NCBI RefSeq assembly: GCF_005930975.1
Contig: NZ_VBSE01000035.1
Span: forward strand, 1-64,000
DNA length: 64,000 nucleotides
From: Apilactobacillus kunkeei
GTDB lineage: Bacteria > Bacillota > Bacilli > Lactobacillales > Lactobacillaceae
Direction: 5' to 3'
The position numbers and the translations under genes were made by a program. This document shows positions 1 through 8,216 of the stretch, one piece after another (the stretch's first letter is position 1; the number at the start of each line of letters is the position of its first letter). The notes below the pieces were generated by a model. The model worked only from the letters and a program-made list of their open reading frames with translations, was not told the DNA's origin and searched no databases.

Positions 1-27
1 GCAGCTAATTTTAATTCTTTAGAAAAC

Positions 28-71
28 ATAAAAGAACCCCTTAGGTTAGATTTCTCCAACTCAAGGGGTTC
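28..71 (-). terminator. Terminator of the GH32 fructanase gene
   Basis: The arms GAACCCCTT (34-42) and AAGGGGTTC (63-71) are a perfect 9-bp inverted repeat. Read on the minus strand, the stem follows the fructanase stop codon and runs into a T-rich stretch. Confidence 0.65.
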
Positions 72-76
72 AGTTC

Positions 77-99
77 AGACCTCTAAGGGTCTCTTTTTT
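77..99 (+). terminator. 16-base hairpin with T-run, left copy
   Basis: AGACCTCTAAGGGTCT (77-92) folds into a short stem and is followed by a run of T on the plus strand. It could end a plus-strand transcript entering from outside the window. The same 16 bases recur at 3195-3210, on the other side of the fructanase gene. Confidence 0.5.
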
Positions 100-113
100 A
101 TTTATAAAACGTA

Positions 114-2930
114 TTATTTAAAAACTGTGTAGTTCTTAGTGATGTAACTTTCTGCATTTTTAATTGAATTTTTCAAATTCTTAACGCGCTTAACCAACTT
201 ATCGTAATTAGAACGATTCTTTCTTGTATTATGCTTCTTAACGGCCTTTTTAGCTTTAGAAACATTTGACTCAGTAGTCTTTAATGACTTTTGATTACGA
301 TTAATTGTAGAAATAGCTTTTGAATACTTAACAATCAATCCTTCTTTATACAATAATTTTGAATATGATTTTTTATTCGCTTTTGACTGCTTTAGTAACT
401 TATTGTATTGCGCAAATAGTTTCTTAGCTTCCTTCTTGCTATGATGTTTCTTCATAGCTTTTCTCAACTTAGTCAATTGAGAATTATCAGAGCGAACCTT
501 TTGTTTGGCTTTTTTAGCCTTACTTCTCGTATCTTTAAGAGCAGATGATGAATTCTTGCCTACCATCTTAATAAATAATTCATACTTACTTTGTGAGTTC
601 TTATAATTATTTAAAGCTTTATTGTAAGCATTAACGTTAGCACGTGAATGCTTTTTGTTCATTTTACGTTTTGCTTTATCTAATTCGTTTGTTGCTTTAG
701 AGTATGATAATTTTGCCTGATTTAACCTTGATGCATTACGATTTGCAACTGAATTTGCATCAGTCTTCAATGAACTAGTTTCATTATTCCAGTACGCCGC
801 ATTGGATAAGTAGTAATTAGCCATTGCTAAGTAGATATTGGCAGTGGCATCATTATTCATCCCTGCAGCTTTATTAATGTAGTTCAGAGCATTCTTTAGG
901 TTTCTGTTAGCATAGTAAATGGATGAAAGTTGAGATGCTTCAGAGCCAAAACGAGTCTTTAGATTGTTTAATGTGTTTTGAACACTTGAGTATAAGCCAC
1001 TTACGTAATTACTATCTACAGATCCGGTAAATGAATAAACATTAACACTTCCAGGTTTGTCAGTCATTAATGAATATGCCTGATTAGACTTTTCATTAGC
1101 AATATCTTCTAAAGTAAACATTTTTTTGATTTGTGGAAGATAAATTTCTACTGAAGAATTATCAACATATAAAATTACTCGTTTAATCTTAACGTTATTT
1201 AATGATGTTGAAAGTGTTACATTCATTCCTTTAACAACATTTTTATCTTCTTTTCTAGTAACAGTCATCTTATTATTAGAAAATGAAATTGTTATTTTAT
1301 TATGAGAGTTCCTAACTAGATATACATTTTTCTTATTCCCATCTGCATAATCAATTTCAACTTTTTTGGAAGATTGCACCTTAATAACATCTTTTGTAGA
1401 TTTAACTTTGTTTTTTGAATCTAACTTACTTTGCCCTGGTTCAACGGGAATTGATGTAATTTCCTTGCCATTGTATTGAAGAGCTCTTGACATTGTAAAC
1501 GATCCTGCATGCAAAACACCTGGGAAAGTACTTTCATTCCAAATGCTTGGGGTATAAATCCAATCTCCTAACCACCCAATATTTGCCACGGTATCGTTAT
1601 CAACTTTTACGTAGTTACCAGCGTAGAAATCAGAACCATCATCTAGATTTTTAATAGCACCCGTTCGTTTAAAAATACCATTATTATCAATATATCCAGT
1701 GACATATTTTGTAAATCCTAACTTATTAGAAATACTTGGTTGGGCACTATAAATCATCACAGTTTGACCACTAATTGTTTGAATATTAGGGGTCTCAACT
1801 AATCCATCAAGTTGAACGTCATCTTTTATATTATGTTTCCAATTAACACCATCAGAACTAGTTAAAGTAAACATTTTATGGTTAAGACCACCTGCAACGT
1901 ACATGATTAATTGTTTTCCATTATTTGTAACATATGGGTCTCTAAAATCAGTACTGGGTTGTTTACCTACAATACTTGAAGAAACTACGTATTCACTACT
2001 GTAAGGGTGAAATTGGGAATCTTTATTTTTATATGCTAAGAATATTCCATTTTGGGTACCATTGTTTCCAAAAGTTGAAAAATAAGCTAATTCTGCATCA
2101 CTGTCAATTAAATTACCCCATTCATCTTTTGTAAATAATGGTTTATTGTTAATTGCATTGTTACTAATAACTGTTCCTGTAGCAACATATTCCCATGGAA
2201 TACCATTCTTGTTATTATCAGCAACTTCTACAGAGTTACCTTTTTCATCCTTATAGGCTGCATCAGGAATAGCAACATTATCTTTTGAAGTAGGATTATC
2301 TGGATTTGAGATTGGAGTGAAGTTAACAAAATCAGTAGTCTTCAAACCATACCAGTGACTTGAGTAATTAAAGTTATTTGGATATTGAGTTCCTAAATAA
2401 TATACTTCCCAGTACTTCACCTTACCATTCTCATCCAATTTTGGAACGATACTTTGGATATCATTGGAGAAACCTTGTGGATTGTTATAATGGAAGTTTT
2501 GATTGAACTTCGGATTAAAAGTAGGGGCATAGTTAAAATCATATTTAGGATCACTAGAATTATTTACAACGCTACTTGCAGAGTTGGAACTATTAGCTGG
2601 TTGAGCAACGTTTACGGAATTTGAAGTAACATTTGATTGATTAGATGTATTCACAGAAACGTTAACTTGTTGATTTGAAGTTGAAGTACTATGTGCACTA
2701 CTACTTTGTTGACTAGCTGGTGAAACAGTATTTGCGGCATTGCTTTGTTGTTCGTGCTTATCATTATTGTCAGCCTTCATAATCGTAACGCTTGGTGAGT
2801 CAGTACTGGCTGCTTTAACATTTAAGTTACTACTCCATGCAGCTAAACCTAGTGAAATAGTACTAATTGCAACAGTTACCCAAAGCTTACCTGATTTATA
2901 CATCTTGTAATGTACCTTTTTATTTTCCAT
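114..2930 (-). CDS. Extracellular GH32 fructan hydrolase (levanase/inulinase type)
   Basis: This secreted enzyme probably releases fructose from levan, inulin or related beta-fructans at the cell surface. The N-terminus has a KxYKxGKxW signal (Lys9-Tyr11-Lys12-Gly14-Lys15-Trp17) with likely cleavage near residue 40, followed by a Ser/Asn-rich linker to about 130. The GH32 fold follows, with NDIQ (Asp157, nucleophile position), RDP (330-332) and ETP (Glu379, acid/base position). The C-terminal ~280 residues are Lys-rich and coiled-coil-like with degenerate repeats around KKH motifs; there is no LPxTG anchor. A start with a GGAG ribosome site supports residue 1. It is monocistronic, with a TATAAT at 2971-2976. 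Fructan class (levan or inulin) cannot be read by eye; the NDIQ variant replaces the usual NDPN. Confidence 0.85.
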   Translation of the reverse strand: MENKKVHYKMYKSGKLWVTVAISTISLGLAAWSSNLNVKAASTDSPSVTIMKADNNDKHEQQSNAANTVSPASQQSSSAHSTSTSNQQVNVSVNTSNQSNVTSNSVNVAQPANSSNSASSVVNNSSDPKYDFNYAPTFNPKFNQNFHYNNPQGFSNDIQSIVPKLDENGKVKYWEVYYLGTQYPNNFNYSSHWYGLKTTDFVNFTPISNPDNPTSKDNVAIPDAAYKDEKGNSVEVADNNKNGIPWEYVATGTVISNNAINNKPLFTKDEWGNLIDSDAELAYFSTFGNNGTQNGIFLAYKNKDSQFHPYSSEYVVSSSIVGKQPSTDFRDPYVTNNGKQLIMYVAGGLNHKMFTLTSSDGVNWKHNIKDDVQLDGLVETPNIQTISGQTVMIYSAQPSISNKLGFTKYVTGYIDNNGIFKRTGAIKNLDDGSDFYAGNYVKVDNDTVANIGWLGDWIYTPSIWNESTFPGVLHAGSFTMSRALQYNGKEITSIPVEPGQSKLDSKNKVKSTKDVIKVQSSKKVEIDYADGNKKNVYLVRNSHNKITISFSNNKMTVTRKEDKNVVKGMNVTLSTSLNNVKIKRVILYVDNSSVEIYLPQIKKMFTLEDIANEKSNQAYSLMTDKPGSVNVYSFTGSVDSNYVSGLYSSVQNTLNNLKTRFGSEASQLSSIYYANRNLKNALNYINKAAGMNNDATANIYLAMANYYLSNAAYWNNETSSLKTDANSVANRNASRLNQAKLSYSKATNELDKAKRKMNKKHSRANVNAYNKALNNYKNSQSKYELFIKMVGKNSSSALKDTRSKAKKAKQKVRSDNSQLTKLRKAMKKHHSKKEAKKLFAQYNKLLKQSKANKKSYSKLLYKEGLIVKYSKAISTINRNQKSLKTTESNVSKAKKAVKKHNTRKNRSNYDKLVKRVKNLKNSIKNAESYITKNYTVFK

Positions 2931-3187
2931 TATTAAAACTACTCCTATTCGATTTTTTAATAAAACATTAATTATAATATTCTTCTAACATAGTTAATTT
3001 ACATATCTTGTATATAAATATTAATAAAAATTATAAACATCTTTTATCCCTATAAATCCCTCTTATAGAACAAAAAAACATTTGCTAATTACATTTTCAT
3101 AATAGATACATTATATAATATCATCAAAACGTAATCAACGTGGCTATTATTTTTATAAAGATTTAATATTTTCAAAACGATATCTGT
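2931..3187 (-). promoter_or_regulatory. Upstream region of the GH32 fructanase
   Basis: This AT-rich non-coding stretch contains a TATAAT-like -10 on the minus strand (2971-2976) about 40 bp before the start codon and a GGAG ribosome site just upstream of it. No clear -35 and no obvious catabolite operator were found. Confidence 0.4.
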
Positions 3188-3216
3188 AAAAAAAAGACCT
3201 CTAAGGGTCTTTTTTT
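3188..3216. terminator. 16-base hairpin with A/T runs, right copy
   Basis: AGACCTCTAAGGGTCT (3195-3210) is flanked by runs of A on the left and T on the right, so it can terminate in both directions. It lies just past the stop of the minus-strand MFS gene. It is identical to the hairpin at 77-92. Confidence 0.7.
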
Positions 3217-3234
3217 AATGTTTTTATTATTAAA

Positions 3235-4446
3235 TTATCCGTTGGAATGTCTTAGTTCTGGAACTTTAATTTCAACAAGGATAAATGTAAGTAATACTAT
3301 GAATGCACTGACATAAAATACTACATTGTAATCCCAAATAGATGAAATAATACTTCCCATTAATGATCCAATACAAATACCAATAGCTTGAGCTCCTTGA
3401 TTTAAGCTGAAGGCCATTCCAGTTGATTCAGAGGGTGTCCCCTTCGCCAACAAAGTTTGAACAGACGGAAAAATGGCTGCATTGGAAACACCTGTCAAAA
3501 ATCTAAACACTCCAAAGAATAATACAGTTGGTGCAAATCCTTGTGGGAAAATGAATAAAATAGCAAGAATAAATCCAACAGTTAATACTTTGTTGGTACC
3601 ATACTTGTCACCTATTCTTCCAAACCAAGGTGAAACTAACACCATTCCAATACCTGGCATTGCCGCAACAATACCAGATACCACAGAAACACCACCAGCA
3701 TTATGCATCAATTCTTTAACATACAAAGTGATTAAAGGATTGATAGAGTTATTCATAATTTGAAGTGCAATTGAGATAATTAATATCCATACAACGAAAT
3801 GTGTATTAGGAAAACGTTTGATGATTTTTATAAACGATTCTTTCTTCTCTTTCAATCTGGCTGGATCTGGCTTAAAATGTTCTTCTACAAAAAAATAGGT
3901 CAATAAGAAAAACGAGAAAAGCAAAAGACCTGTTACCATAAAAGAAACCCGAATGCTTAGTACTCTAACTAACAATCCCCCAAAAATAGGTCCCACTAGG
4001 AACCCGCTTGTATATCCAGTAGATAGCCAACTTAATGCATATCCGGTCTTATTTCTTGGTGTACTAGTAGCAACAAGAGCAATTGAGTTAGGAATAACTC
4101 CATCAAAAAATCCTTGTAAACATTTTAGAATTAGTAACTCCCATACGTTTGTACAAAAGGACATTAGGAAAAGTGTTACTGCAGATCCAAAAGATGTTTG
4201 TAACACCATTCTCTTTCTACCATGCCTATCAGCAAATCTTCCCCACATTGCTGAAGTGAATATCACAACTACAAAAGATGAAGCATACACAATTCCGCTC
4301 CATAATGATAATTCGCTCTTGCTGAAAGTACCTAATTCAGAAATATATAATGGTTGAAATGGAATAACTTCACTGAAAGCAATTCCAGTTAGAAATGTTC
4401 CAAATAATAGAATCCAAAGATTCTTTTTCCAATAGGAATTATTCAA
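3235..4446 (-). CDS. MFS transporter, drug-exporter-like (DHA1 type)
   Basis: A 403-residue, about 12-helix major facilitator protein likely to export small molecules by proton antiport. Motif A is clear in the first half (GRFADRHGRKR, near residue 70), and a GPxxGG motif-C signature typical of antiporters occurs near 150. It starts at TTG behind a GAGGGAGAG ribosome site. It is the last gene after the exopolysaccharide genes, about 45 bp beyond the flippase in transcription order, but nothing ties its substrate to the polysaccharide. A paralogue of similar layout lies at 60977-62218. Substrate unknown. Confidence 0.85.
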   Translation of the reverse strand: MNNSYWKKNLWILLFGTFLTGIAFSEVIPFQPLYISELGTFSKSELSLWSGIVYASSFVVVIFTSAMWGRFADRHGRKRMVLQTSFGSAVTLFLMSFCTNVWELLILKCLQGFFDGVIPNSIALVATSTPRNKTGYALSWLSTGYTSGFLVGPIFGGLLVRVLSIRVSFMVTGLLLFSFFLLTYFFVEEHFKPDPARLKEKKESFIKIIKRFPNTHFVVWILIISIALQIMNNSINPLITLYVKELMHNAGGVSVVSGIVAAMPGIGMVLVSPWFGRIGDKYGTNKVLTVGFILAILFIFPQGFAPTVLFFGVFRFLTGVSNAAIFPSVQTLLAKGTPSESTGMAFSLNQGAQAIGICIGSLMGSIISSIWDYNVVFYVSAFIVLLTFILVEIKVPELRHSNG

Positions 4447-4491
4447 ATTACTCTCTCCCTCAACTAATTAGTGAAAATAATATTTTATAGA

Positions 4492-5925
4492 TTAATATAT
4501 ATGAATTAAATTAATAAACGATTTCAGCAACTTTAATACTATTTTATGATAAAAAAGCATCGTAATGATTATATAAAGTAAAATATATATATACATTCCA
4601 ATATAATAATTAAATAAATGGTTTATGAATATGAATAAAAATGACATTAAAGTAACATATATTAGATTATTTATAATTTTTACTTTTATCAATATCTTAG
4701 TATATAATTCAAGAGATAAATACCAAGTTAATAACAGAGGTATAGATAGCAAAGCTATAATAAAAATATTTTTAAATAAAAGGTAAAAAATATAATATAT
4801 AAGATAGTCAAACCCTAAATTAATCAGTGATATTGTACAAAAAGATTTCATTTTTTTTAAAAGTATATAATTATTAAAGAAATAAGATTGTATAATACAA
4901 GTAATGCCAACTCCTGGAAATACAATACTTAAATATTTAGCAGATTCAGTATAACTAGCCAAATAATTATTTACGATAAATCTTATAGGGTAATATGAAA
5001 TTATAATACAAAAAATCAATAAACAAATAACTGATAAATTTACATCATATTTATCAATAATATTTTTTTCCCCAGCTTTTTTCATATATGGTAAGAATAT
5101 AGAAGTTAAGGCACCAAATACCGTTACTAATATAAATGCTAATGAATATGAAAAAGCATATGTTGAATAATCTGATACACTAAAAAAAGTTGATATAAAT
5201 TGATTATCAGCATTAATAATAAACATTATAACCTGATATGAAAACATCACGGCAAATCCCGTTTTGAAAAGATCCATTATTTCATATTTTTCATCTTTTA
5301 TTGATTTTCTATTTCCAAAAACGATGGTTTTATAGGTAAACACATACCAAATTAAAACAATTAATACCGTTAAACACATAAACACTAAATAATATATGAC
5401 ATTTACTTTATATATATCAAACTTATAGGTTACATATGCAAATGCCAAATATGCAAAAGTTATATAGGATTGCAATCTAGTTGTAGCGGCAAGCTCACTA
5501 AATTTCATTATGCATTTAGAAAAAAATTGAAAGTAGGTAAGCATATTCAACAATAAAGAGTATATAGAAACTGCGATAAAAATTTTCTTATAAGGTAACC
5601 CAACTGGTATTATTAAGGAGATCATTATCATCATTAAAGATAATATAGATTCAAAGAGAAAAAAGAATTTTGTATAGCTCCTAAATTTTTCAACTGAAAT
5701 ATCTTCAAGATTTTTACCGGCATATTTAATTAAAATTCCATCAACAAATCCCATATGTAAGAGTGGAACATAGGTTATATACAAGGTAAATATTTTATAA
5801 TATCCATATTGATCATGTCCTAATATAACTGGTGTTACAAAGGCAGATAAAAAACTTATTAATAAAGTTAGCATATTGCTTAATATCATGTTAATAGCAT
5901 TTTTTAAAAAAATATTATTATTCAT
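4492..5925 (-). CDS. Polysaccharide flippase, Wzx-like (MOP superfamily)
   Basis: This 477-residue, strongly hydrophobic protein has about 12-14 predicted membrane segments and few charged loops. The N-terminus (membrane-embedded, with GHDQYGYYK near residue 36) matches the polysaccharide-transport arm of the MOP superfamily. It would flip undecaprenyl-linked repeat units across the membrane for polymerisation by the Wzy-like protein at 10091-11386. It is AT-rich like its neighbours and has a GAGGG ribosome site. It is the distal gene of the sugar-assembly cluster. Confidence 0.85.
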   Translation of the reverse strand: MNNNIFLKNAINMILSNMLTLLISFLSAFVTPVILGHDQYGYYKIFTLYITYVPLLHMGFVDGILIKYAGKNLEDISVEKFRSYTKFFFLFESILSLMMIMISLIIPVGLPYKKIFIAVSIYSLLLNMLTYFQFFSKCIMKFSELAATTRLQSYITFAYLAFAYVTYKFDIYKVNVIYYLVFMCLTVLIVLIWYVFTYKTIVFGNRKSIKDEKYEIMDLFKTGFAVMFSYQVIMFIINADNQFISTFFSVSDYSTYAFSYSLAFILVTVFGALTSIFLPYMKKAGEKNIIDKYDVNLSVICLLIFCIIISYYPIRFIVNNYLASYTESAKYLSIVFPGVGITCIIQSYFFNNYILLKKMKSFCTISLINLGFDYLIYYIFYLLFKNIFIIALLSIPLLLTWYLSLELYTKILIKVKIINNLIYVTLMSFLFIFINHLFNYYIGMYIYILLYIIITMLFYHKIVLKLLKSFINLIHIY

Positions 5926-5948
5926 AATTTACCCTCTTTACCACTTAA

Positions 5949-6881
5949 TCATCTAATTCTTGCAATGATAGTTTTATCAAATTCATTATCATTAATTTCA
6001 GATGCCGAGTGACCATCTTTTACCTCATTTACATATCTATCAGGTAAATTAATTCTTTCTTTTGCTCCTAATAAATACCACTCATATTCAACATCAATAT
6101 GTCCAATATCTATAGCTCTATATCCCGACTTAAATATATCATACGATAAAACCGTTGCAGTAGGTCCTAGTGCAATTAACGATATATAGTCCTCATTTTC
6201 ACTTAAGAAGGTTAACGCTTTGTTTAAGATAATATCATAATAATTAAAAGCGTTTTTTGGGGGACACTCTATTCTTTTTACATTCTTAGCATTATTAAAA
6301 AGATCATTCTTATACCCTAGCCTTGTTTCTTCTCCCTCTATAATAAGTATATTTTTATTTTCCCATATTTTTTTAATTATGTTGAATGTTTTATCAGCTT
6401 CTTTACTTGTTAAAAAATCTATATATGGTCTAGTAACACTTGCATTGAAATATATATTTTTTTCGTCAAGTATATTGTCTATTCTAACCATATTTTTAAG
6501 GATATACATAGTCCAAAATTTTTTAGGAACAGAAGTCAACCCATCCAAGCTTTTAAATTGATTTGGAACTCCAATCAAGAAATCATCATCATTAGAATTT
6601 AAAACCCTTATTAATTCTTGGGATAATCGATCTGATACATCTTGAAAGTCAGATAGATTATTATGTTTTTTATAAATCCACGCTATTTCTCCATCTCCAA
6701 ATCTACCAATAGACTTTTCGGTGGAAGCTAATGTTTCTGCTGTTTCCTCAATACTTTTAATATCATATTTCCCTAAAAAATTTTTTAATTTATCGATACG
6801 AAACTTGATTAGAATGTGACTATAATACATAACCCTAATATATCTTAGTAACTTTATTAATTTTAAAAATCTTTTTTCCAT
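5949..6881 (-). CDS. GT-D fold glycosyltransferase (DUF1792 / SP_1767-like)
   Basis: This soluble 310-residue enzyme probably adds one sugar to the exopolysaccharide repeat unit or to a surface glycoprotein. The motif RFGDGE (residues 60-65) is the hallmark of the GT-D/DUF1792 fold, first described in streptococcal Fap1 glycosylation loci. Near the middle is a segment with IECPPKNAF, and near the C-terminus an ALGPTATVL segment, both plausible for this family. A GGAG ribosome site precedes the ATG. It lies 23 bp upstream of the flippase gene and is presumably cotranscribed with it. Donor sugar unknown. Confidence 0.8.
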   Translation of the reverse strand: MEKRFLKLIKLLRYIRVMYYSHILIKFRIDKLKNFLGKYDIKSIEETAETLASTEKSIGRFGDGEIAWIYKKHNNLSDFQDVSDRLSQELIRVLNSNDDDFLIGVPNQFKSLDGLTSVPKKFWTMYILKNMVRIDNILDEKNIYFNASVTRPYIDFLTSKEADKTFNIIKKIWENKNILIIEGEETRLGYKNDLFNNAKNVKRIECPPKNAFNYYDIILNKALTFLSENEDYISLIALGPTATVLSYDIFKSGYRAIDIGHIDVEYEWYLLGAKERINLPDRYVNEVKDGHSASEINDNEFDKTIIARIR

Positions 6882-7027
6882 AAATATCTCCTATTTGTAT
6901 AAATATATCTATAAATAAAAATATTATAAAATATAATTTCACTTGCAATAGTTAATTGTAAAGATTGCAGTTGTCTAAAATACAAATTCTGTAAACCAAT
7001 TAAAATATTCAAATGCTAAATATACAC

Positions 7028-7250
7028 TCATAATAAACAAAATAATTTATCTATTTTAATTTCCAATAAATCTAAGATTTTCTTCAAGTTTCTAAATATA
7101 TTTCCTATGTTATTCCGAAACATGCTAAACCAACATGTGATGAATAAAATACAAAAAATTGCCAATAGAAAAATAAAGCATACCAATAAATTCGGAAAGA
7201 ATTAATGAGATTATTACATAAAAAAACAAAAAAAAAAATTGAGAAACGAA
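7028..7250 (-). pseudogene. Decayed membrane-protein remnant in the exopolysaccharide locus
   Basis: The 420-bp gap between two glycosyltransferase genes holds no intact gene. On the minus strand it reads as a hydrophobic C-terminal-like stretch (including SEFIGMLYFSIGNFLYF). That stretch runs to a stop and resumes in another frame as a Lys-rich tail ending at about 7028. This looks like the 3' end of a frameshifted membrane protein, perhaps an acyltransferase or transporter. Identity is not established. Confidence 0.35.
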
Positions 7251-7301
7251 TGTAAATAAAATGTTTTTCTTAATTTTTACTGTTCATAGTTAAATTAAGC
7301 A

Positions 7302-8216
7302 TTAATATCTATTCAATTTTTTAAAGTTAATTTTATTATCACAGGAAATCAAAAAATCATAGAAAGTTCCGTTCCCCTTTTTAAATTTTTTCTTGTAAGT
7401 CAACTTAAAAAAATCTGTATCTTTTATTAACTTGTTATAATTTTCCTTATCGAAAATAGAATTAAGTAAATTACTCAATTCAAATAATTTTGGATTATTA
7501 TTAATAGCCTCATTATCAACATATGTTGATAATCCACCTATATTCCTTTCATAAGCATACATAAGAGCATAATCTATTAAAAAGTAATTTATTAAATGCA
7601 AATTTTCACTCCAATATACCTTAAAGAACTCGTCCATAAACTGGAATGTAGGATCATTTTTACGACCTCCTATAAGGAACCCCGTCCATTTTCCTTTCAT
7701 AAAATATGGATAAGAATCTTCCTTTCCCTTGGATGTATAAAAAGTAGAAAACATTGAATGTTCAAATTTTTTAGTACATAGAATAGTTGAATCAATCCAT
7801 AACCCACCATAATTTTTTAAAATATTAAATCTTACTATATCAGAAAAATGAGTTTTAGTAATGTAACCACTTTCTAATTTGTCATAAATATCATCTGATA
7901 TGTCAGTGTATTTTTTTACGTTATATTTGTTAACTAAAACAACCTTCCCGTCATAGTTATTAATAACAGAATTTACGCAAGCTTTAACTATTTCCGGGGC
8001 GTTATCAAATCCCTGCCACCATAAAACCCAAACTATCTTTCCACTAATCTCATCCGCTTCATGTAAATTATGCTCAGCTATTTTAAAATATGAAATAAGT
8101 CTTTTTCGAATCTTTTTATACATAAAAGACTCTACTTTTCTTGACAGTAACGTATTTAATTTTGACAAAGCCTTCTCTAAAAAAAATAGAAAATGGTAAA
8201 ACCTGTATTTATTCAA
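7302..8216 (-). CDS. Capsular polysaccharide synthesis protein, GT32-like (Caps_synth)
   Basis: A glycosyltransferase of the Caps_synth/GT32 type, probably adding a sugar to the lipid-linked repeat unit. It has WVLWWQG near residue 65 and the DxD-like GGLWIDSTI near 137-145, both diagnostic. The start chosen is a TTG at 8214-8216 because GAGGAG sits six bases upstream. This gives 304 residues and a TTGA overlap with the stop of the HAD gene, implying translational coupling. An in-frame start exists 39 bases further upstream without a ribosome site. The downstream gap holds a decayed gene. Confidence 0.8.
   Translation of the reverse strand: MNKYRFYHFLFFLEKALSKLNTLLSRKVESFMYKKIRKRLISYFKIAEHNLHEADEISGKIVWVLWWQGFDNAPEIVKACVNSVINNYDGKVVLVNKYNVKKYTDISDDIYDKLESGYITKTHFSDIVRFNILKNYGGLWIDSTILCTKKFEHSMFSTFYTSKGKEDSYPYFMKGKWTGFLIGGRKNDPTFQFMDEFFKVYWSENLHLINYFLIDYALMYAYERNIGGLSTYVDNEAINNNPKLFELSNLLNSIFDKENYNKLIKDTDFFKLTYKKKFKKGNGTFYDFLISCDNKINFKKLNRY

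Noticed and set aside
114-2930. GH68 levansucrase or inulosucrase for the fructan gene
   Set aside because: NDIQ, RDP and ETP blocks in order and the C-terminal GWLGDW...SRAL region fit GH32 hydrolases; the GH68 nucleophile motif (WDSWP type) is absent.
3473-4357. Plus-strand open stretches opposite the MFS gene
   Set aside because: They are antisense to a well-supported transporter gene and have no ribosome sites or domains.
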